A stretch of 64,000 bases of DNA from Chalara sp. BL73 (Eukaryota; Ascomycota; Leotiomycetes; Helotiales). The stretch is taken from positions 83,776 to 147,775 of the forward strand of contig CAKJVC010000081.1 in assembly GCA_918026815.1 (NCBI GenBank), written 5' to 3'. Made by a program: the position numbers and the translations under genes. The notes under the pieces are model-generated. The model ran no database searches and had not been told where the DNA came from. It saw nothing but the letters and a program-made list of their open reading frames with translations. Shown piece after piece: positions 59,453-64,000 of the stretch (its first letter is position 1; each line of letters starts with the position of its first letter).

Positions 59453-60167
59453 GGCTCGTGCTCCCATACCTGCCATAGCACGTATATTGCAGTTGGCAAC
59501 TCGCTCCTTCCCAACTCCGCTTGCATACTCCACCTTTAGTTATATCGCTCCATCGAGCGTAGTTAGTCAATTACGCTTTCCTATAGCCTTGAGATTTGTC
59601 CTCCTACCTATATAATCACAGCTATCGGTTCCCTCAGAACCCGCAACTCATATCTATCCCACAGCCCATATCTCATCTCCCTACATCTTGAAAGCAGGCT
59701 AGATAACCAGAGCCCATTTAGCTTGAGAATAAACTACGCGCCCGATTATTTGTGAGGAGAAAAGCAAGCAGCCTGGGGGAAAGATATGGGAACGAGGGTC
59801 GTGCTGTGATAGCAACTGTATGTCGATGAATCCGATAAGTTGGGGGTCATTGGAAATTCCAGATAATCAGGGTCCAGATGAGTGGAGAGGGCGAGCTGTA
59901 TCCTGGATGAACATTAACAATTGTCTCATGTTCTAAGGTTGTGGTTTAAAACGACAGCGATGGTCAGAATGCTATATGTCATCGTATTAGAGAACACCTA
60001 AATTATGAATGCGTTGCTTAACATTTTCCAACTCCTTTGGTTCCTCTAGTTTCGCAACTATATGTTTTAACTATGTGCCAGCCCAAGACGTTCCATATCA
60101 CGTCTTGATCATTCGATAATGCTTGCATGTCCAAGCTTTTGGTGTCCACTATTACCTCGCAGAGCCC
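59453..60167. other. intergenic between converging genes
   Basis: Only 3' flanks are expected here. No gene seen. Confidence 0.5.
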
Positions 60168-63100
60168 CTACAACGACGACTTTCCGTTCCCAACTAATTC
60201 TGCACCGCCTCCAGAGATCGCCAACTTCCCGGTCTCCCTTGACCTTTGTCTGGAATAGCACTTTGTTCCCCTCCCTCCACGTCTCCGTCACCAGCGTCTG
60301 CCCCGGCAACACAGTCCCAGCGAACCTGACCTTGATATTCTTCAAATCACCATATTGCCCAGCCACCGCCTTTACCGCAATACCCATAAAGCACAACCCA
60401 TGCAGAATTGGTACCTTGAAGCCTCCCATTTTGGCAAACGCAGGATCCACGTGTAGAGGATTATAGTCGCCGCTCAGCCTGTAGAGCACGGCCTGCTCCT
60501 CCGTCGTCTTTTCCTCAACAACGACGTCCGGCGCTCTCTTTGGGGAGGATTAGAAGCGGTTGACGCTCCTCTATCCTCTGGTTTCTTTTGTCCCCAAATC
60601 CACCGGATCCGCGGATGAAAGCTGTCATCTCGTTATAGAACAGCTTTTCCCCGTCTCCTTAATCACGGTTGTCGTCCCGCTCTTCAGCACCGCCGCATTT
60701 CCTTTGTCTACCACCTCAAGCAGTTTTGGATAGGATACAAGAGTGGCGGATGTCGGGATAGGGTGTTTGTAGATCTCAAGATATTGTTCGCCATGTAGGA
60801 GCATCATGGGCGAAAAGTTCGGTACTACGTCGTCGATGTTGTACGGGGTCTCGGCGGCGAAGAATGGGACGACGCCGAATGTTGGGAGGGCCTTGAAGTT
60901 CTCCGCACCTTCAAACACGAGATCGAGGTCAGTCTTCTTGGCACCTACTCCTAGGTTGTAGAGAATAACGTCTTTCTCTTCGTACGTAAATTCGGTGCCT
61001 TTGGCTTCTGCTTTCTTGGCTGCCGCAATGTTGTCCAGGATTTCTTGGTTGACTTCTACAGGCTTCTCTTTCTGTGGTGAGAAAATTAGGAACTGTCTTT
61101 TGCCGACTGAGTAGAGAAGGAAGGAGAAAAGAAACAACGGAAGAAAGAAAAGACGATGACGTGTTTCCAAATTCATTGCTCATAAAGTAAAGAACTATAA
61201 TACAGGTACTGCCTGAATATCCAAGAAAGGCGATCATACCTTCGCGCTACCCTTTTGGTTCGACATGTTTGCCATAATACTCTTCAGTCCATCCTGCGAG
61301 TCCTCTGGGTGATCTGATCGACCGTCATCGAAGTTTGTGATCTTGGCCCAAGTGGATACGACATGCTCAGGTGTGAGCTTGACATCGACTGGGAACCCGT
61401 GACCGCCAGTTCTTTGCCAGCGAGTTCTTCCTACCCAACCGCTGCCGACTTCATAAAGATTGCCAGTTGGTGGTTTCGGCACCTTGTCAGAGGAGAGAGC
61501 AAGGACGAGAGGCGCTATGTAGTCGGGCTTGAATGCTTGAACCATCTCTTCAGGCAGGATGGTTGCCGTCATTTGAGTGCCCGCATTTGGCGCGATGGTA
61601 TTGACATAGATGTTGTATTTTGCTCCTTCACGAGCCAAAGCGCGAGAGAAACCAAGAATACCGCATTTCTGAAGTATGTTAGAATAGCCTCATCCAAATG
61701 GAGCAGTCTACTACTTACAGCTGCTGCATAATTTGCTTGACCGAAATTACCATAGATTCCGCTAGTGGATGTGGTGTTGACGACACGACCATATTTTTGC
61801 TTCAGGAAGTATGGCCATGCTGCCTTGGTGACCTTGTATGTGCCTTTAAGGTGGACATCTAGGATGAGATCCCACAAGCTGTCATCCATGTTGGTAAATG
61901 CCTTGTCGCGTAGGATACCGGCATTGTTGATCACGATATCGACCCTCCCGTACGTATCAATTGCAGTTTTGACTACAGCCTCGCCGTCCAAAACATTGGC
62001 CTTATTGCCAACAGCCTTCCCGCCGAGCTTCTGAATTTCTTGGACAACAGTATCCGGGTTGACTAAGTCGTTCACTACAACCGAGGCACCATGTTTCGCG
62101 AATGCCAGAGCATACGCGCGGCCAGTCTGTCACAAATTAGCTAAAATACGACCGGCCGAGAGAACAGAGCTTACCCAGCACCAGCACCAGTGATTAGCGC
62201 AACCTTGCCGGTAAAGTCAAGTTTCTCTCCCTTGTCGCCAGGGGACAACTGGAGAGACTTCTGAAGGAGACCCAAGAAATCGGCTGGACCAGTAGGGTGT
62301 TCCGCACCCTCATAATTGCTGATTTGATCCCAGTTCTTTAGTAGAGCACCTGGGGTATATGAATCATCAGCCTTGAGCAATAGACCACTTGCACGCTCCC
62401 AGCGCAGCTTCGCAATGTGTCCACCTCCAGCTTCGAAAATTGATCCATTTTCTGTCGCATCTTTGTGTACCAACACTGCAACCAGAGGAACGACCCATTC
62501 TGGCTTCAGGTTATCGAGAATATCGGGAGGCATAACAGTTTGTGTCATACGGCTAGCGGCTGGTCCGAATTAGCAGCTGACTTCAATTCGGAGCAGGAAT
62601 ACATACCAATTGGCGCAATAACATTAGCATGAATATTATATTTGGCGCCTTCTTTTGCTAAGGTCTCGGTGAAACCAACCAGGGCAAGCTTAGCAGCAGA
62701 ATAGTTGGTCTGGCCAAAAGCTTCCAAAAAGACCGACCGCAGAAGCAGTGTTGATTACCCGTCCATACTTCTGTTTCCGGAAGTACGGCCACGCAACTCT
62801 AGCACACTTGTATGATCCCTTCACATGCACTTCAATGATCAGATCCCAGTCCTTATCTGTCAAATTCTTGAAGCTGATATCTCGAAGAATTCCGGCATTG
62901 TTGATGAGGACATCGATCCGGCCGAAGGCTTTGATGGCGGTCTCGATGATCTTGTCGCCGTCTGTGACGCTGTTGTAGTTTGCGACAGCTTTGCCGCCTA
63001 CGGCTTTGATCTCATCAACGACGATGTCTGCGGCCTAGTTTTTTTTGTTTTTAATATATACTGCTCCGGACGGCGGATACGTGATGCAGCATACCTTTGT

Positions 63101-63308
63101 GGAATTGCCCTCTCCCTTGAATGATCCCCAAGGTCGTTGACCACCACGCTGGCGCCTCTCGAGCCGAAGAAGGTAGCATATGCCTGCGAGAATGAATTAG
63201 TATCTAGCTCTCAATAGCATTGTTTCTCTTATGCAGACGTACCTTTCCTAGCCCACCTCCAGCGCCGGTGACCACGACGACCTGGCCATCATACCGTAGC
63301 TCCGACAT
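60168..63308 (-). CDS. fox2: peroxisomal multifunctional beta-oxidation enzyme Fox2 (with single-base frame interruptions)
   Basis: Seven exons: 63243-63308, 63095-63183, 62607-63034, 62175-62560, 61719-62126, 61240-61668 and 60168-61071; about 900 residues, normal for the family. Order: SDR 1 ([27 protein letters not shown]), SDR 2 ([24 protein letters not shown]), then the 2-enoyl-CoA hydratase-2 MaoC domain with [14 protein letters not shown] (catalytic D-x4-H). The read-through C-terminus ends KSSL, a PTS1-like peroxisomal signal. Function: hydration and (3R)-dehydrogenation of enoyl-CoA in peroxisomes. The frame is broken by one-base changes, mostly in runs: 63126-63129, about 62716-62730, 62122-62123, 60649-60652, 60592-60595, 60542-60545 and 60236-60238. 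All splice sites and catalytic motifs survive and no nonsense substitution was found, so these may be sequence errors. Confidence 0.85.
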
Positions 63309-64000
63309 GTTTGGAATGCTCAATATGATATAGTGCGATGAATGTCTATTCTAGCTCCTTACAGCCTGGGGATAAGATAAGATAGAAATGATTCTTTAAT
63401 GGAAGAAGGAATAGGAATAAACGGAGGGGAGGAGGAGGAAGAGAAGAGAGTCAGTTAGGCCCGATGATTTTGGTTTTGAACCTGACATCGGCAAAGCAGC
63501 TTCCCCGGACGGGAAACACAGGCTGAATGATGCCTCGGTAGTCCACCAGGTTCTTTCCGCAGGGATGAGGGCCGGAAATAGCGGGGCTTCACATGCAAGC
63601 CCATCCCCACTTCACGTGCACACCGGAAACTGCAGACGGGATTTCATCGGGGATGGCTTACATAAGCATACACTCTGGCTCGGTCTACAGCCTCAGCTAG
63701 AGGGAATAGCCTCAACTAAAGTGAGACAAGGTGAGTAAGTATATACAATCGACACAGAGGCAGAGGCAGAACTAAATACCATCAACTACTCGCCAACGCG
63801 ACATCATAATACATCATTGAGAACTGATTCGATAATAATAATAACATTGCTCATTGATAGCTATAATCGCCGCAACCAGGGGGTATCTCTGATAGCAAAA
63901 CTCCATAGCAAATGCAACCCCTATTCTCTAGCCGTACCCTTCCTCCTCCCTCTAACCTGTAACATGCCACTAGAAACTTTGCAGCAAATTCATCACCATG
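63309..64000. other. Fox2 upstream region to window end
   Basis: No coding sequence seen. It contains purine-rich tracts (63410-63450) and the CCTCGG site at 63533. Confidence 0.5.
63533..63538 (+). promoter_or_regulatory. candidate fatty-acid-response site CCTCGG
   Basis: CCTCGG is the core bound by the FarA/FarB (CTF1) zinc-cluster regulators that induce beta-oxidation genes in filamentous ascomycetes. It lies about 225 bases upstream of the Fox2 start. A six-base match can occur by chance; the support is the target gene, not the motif alone. Confidence 0.35.

Noticed and set aside
1..64000. CRISPR arrays, bacterial operons or prophage
   Set aside because: Introns, domain types and gene spacing are fungal; no regularly spaced repeats were seen.

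Overview
The window reads as nuclear DNA of a filamentous ascomycete, probably a plant-associated or saprotrophic Leotiomycete-type fungus (the class is inference). Most introns are short, about 46-80 bases, with GT..AG ends and CTGAC/CTAAC-type branch points. Protein families are typical of Pezizomycotina: HET, F-box and 2EXR proteins, WSC-glyoxal oxidase, an AA16-type LPMO with CBM1, a berberine-bridge oxidase and Fox2. Genes are sparse (about one per 3-4 kb), mixed with AT-rich tracts and many decayed copies, which suggests an accessory or subterminal compartment. The exon joins given here were worked out by eye.

Layout. 1-9 kb: remnants of a Whi3-type RRM and a zinc-cluster regulator, then an intact secreted WSC-glyoxal oxidase, a small unknown gene and an LPMO-CBM1. 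10-14.4 kb: CSN12 and an atypical zinc-cluster regulator. 17-26 kb: two unknown proteins, a broken alpha/beta hydrolase, a decayed pogo-like transposase and a 2EXR-type gene. 27-36 kb: a seven-exon FAD oxidase, an F-box gene, a HAD phosphatase, a MITE-like element beside a truncated sugar transporter, and a secreted unknown. 37-43 kb: a secreted GDSL esterase with a cysteine-rich tail, a decayed 2EXR-like gene and an F-box gene. 45-49 kb: a HET-domain gene divergent from a MAPKK-like pseudokinase. 52-64 kb: a small Ala/Thr-rich protein, an EXPERA-domain membrane protein, a HET pseudogene and the peroxisomal multifunctional enzyme Fox2.

How the genes fit together. Glyoxal oxidase (makes H2O2), LPMO (uses H2O2 or O2 on polysaccharide), the FAD oxidase and the GDSL esterase form a plausible extracellular biomass toolkit. 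Fox2 and the EXPERA protein are lipid-related housekeeping genes. The most unusual locus is the divergent HET / MAPKK-pseudokinase pair. The pseudokinase keeps an open frame over three cleanly spliced exons but has lost the catalytic Asp (HRN), the DFG Gly (DFR) and the activation-loop Thr, so it could be a decoy or regulatory partner of the HET protein (hypothesis).

Caution: Fox2 is interrupted only by single-base length changes, almost all in mononucleotide runs. That looks more like base-calling error than decay, so other 'pseudogenes' here should be read with this in mind.
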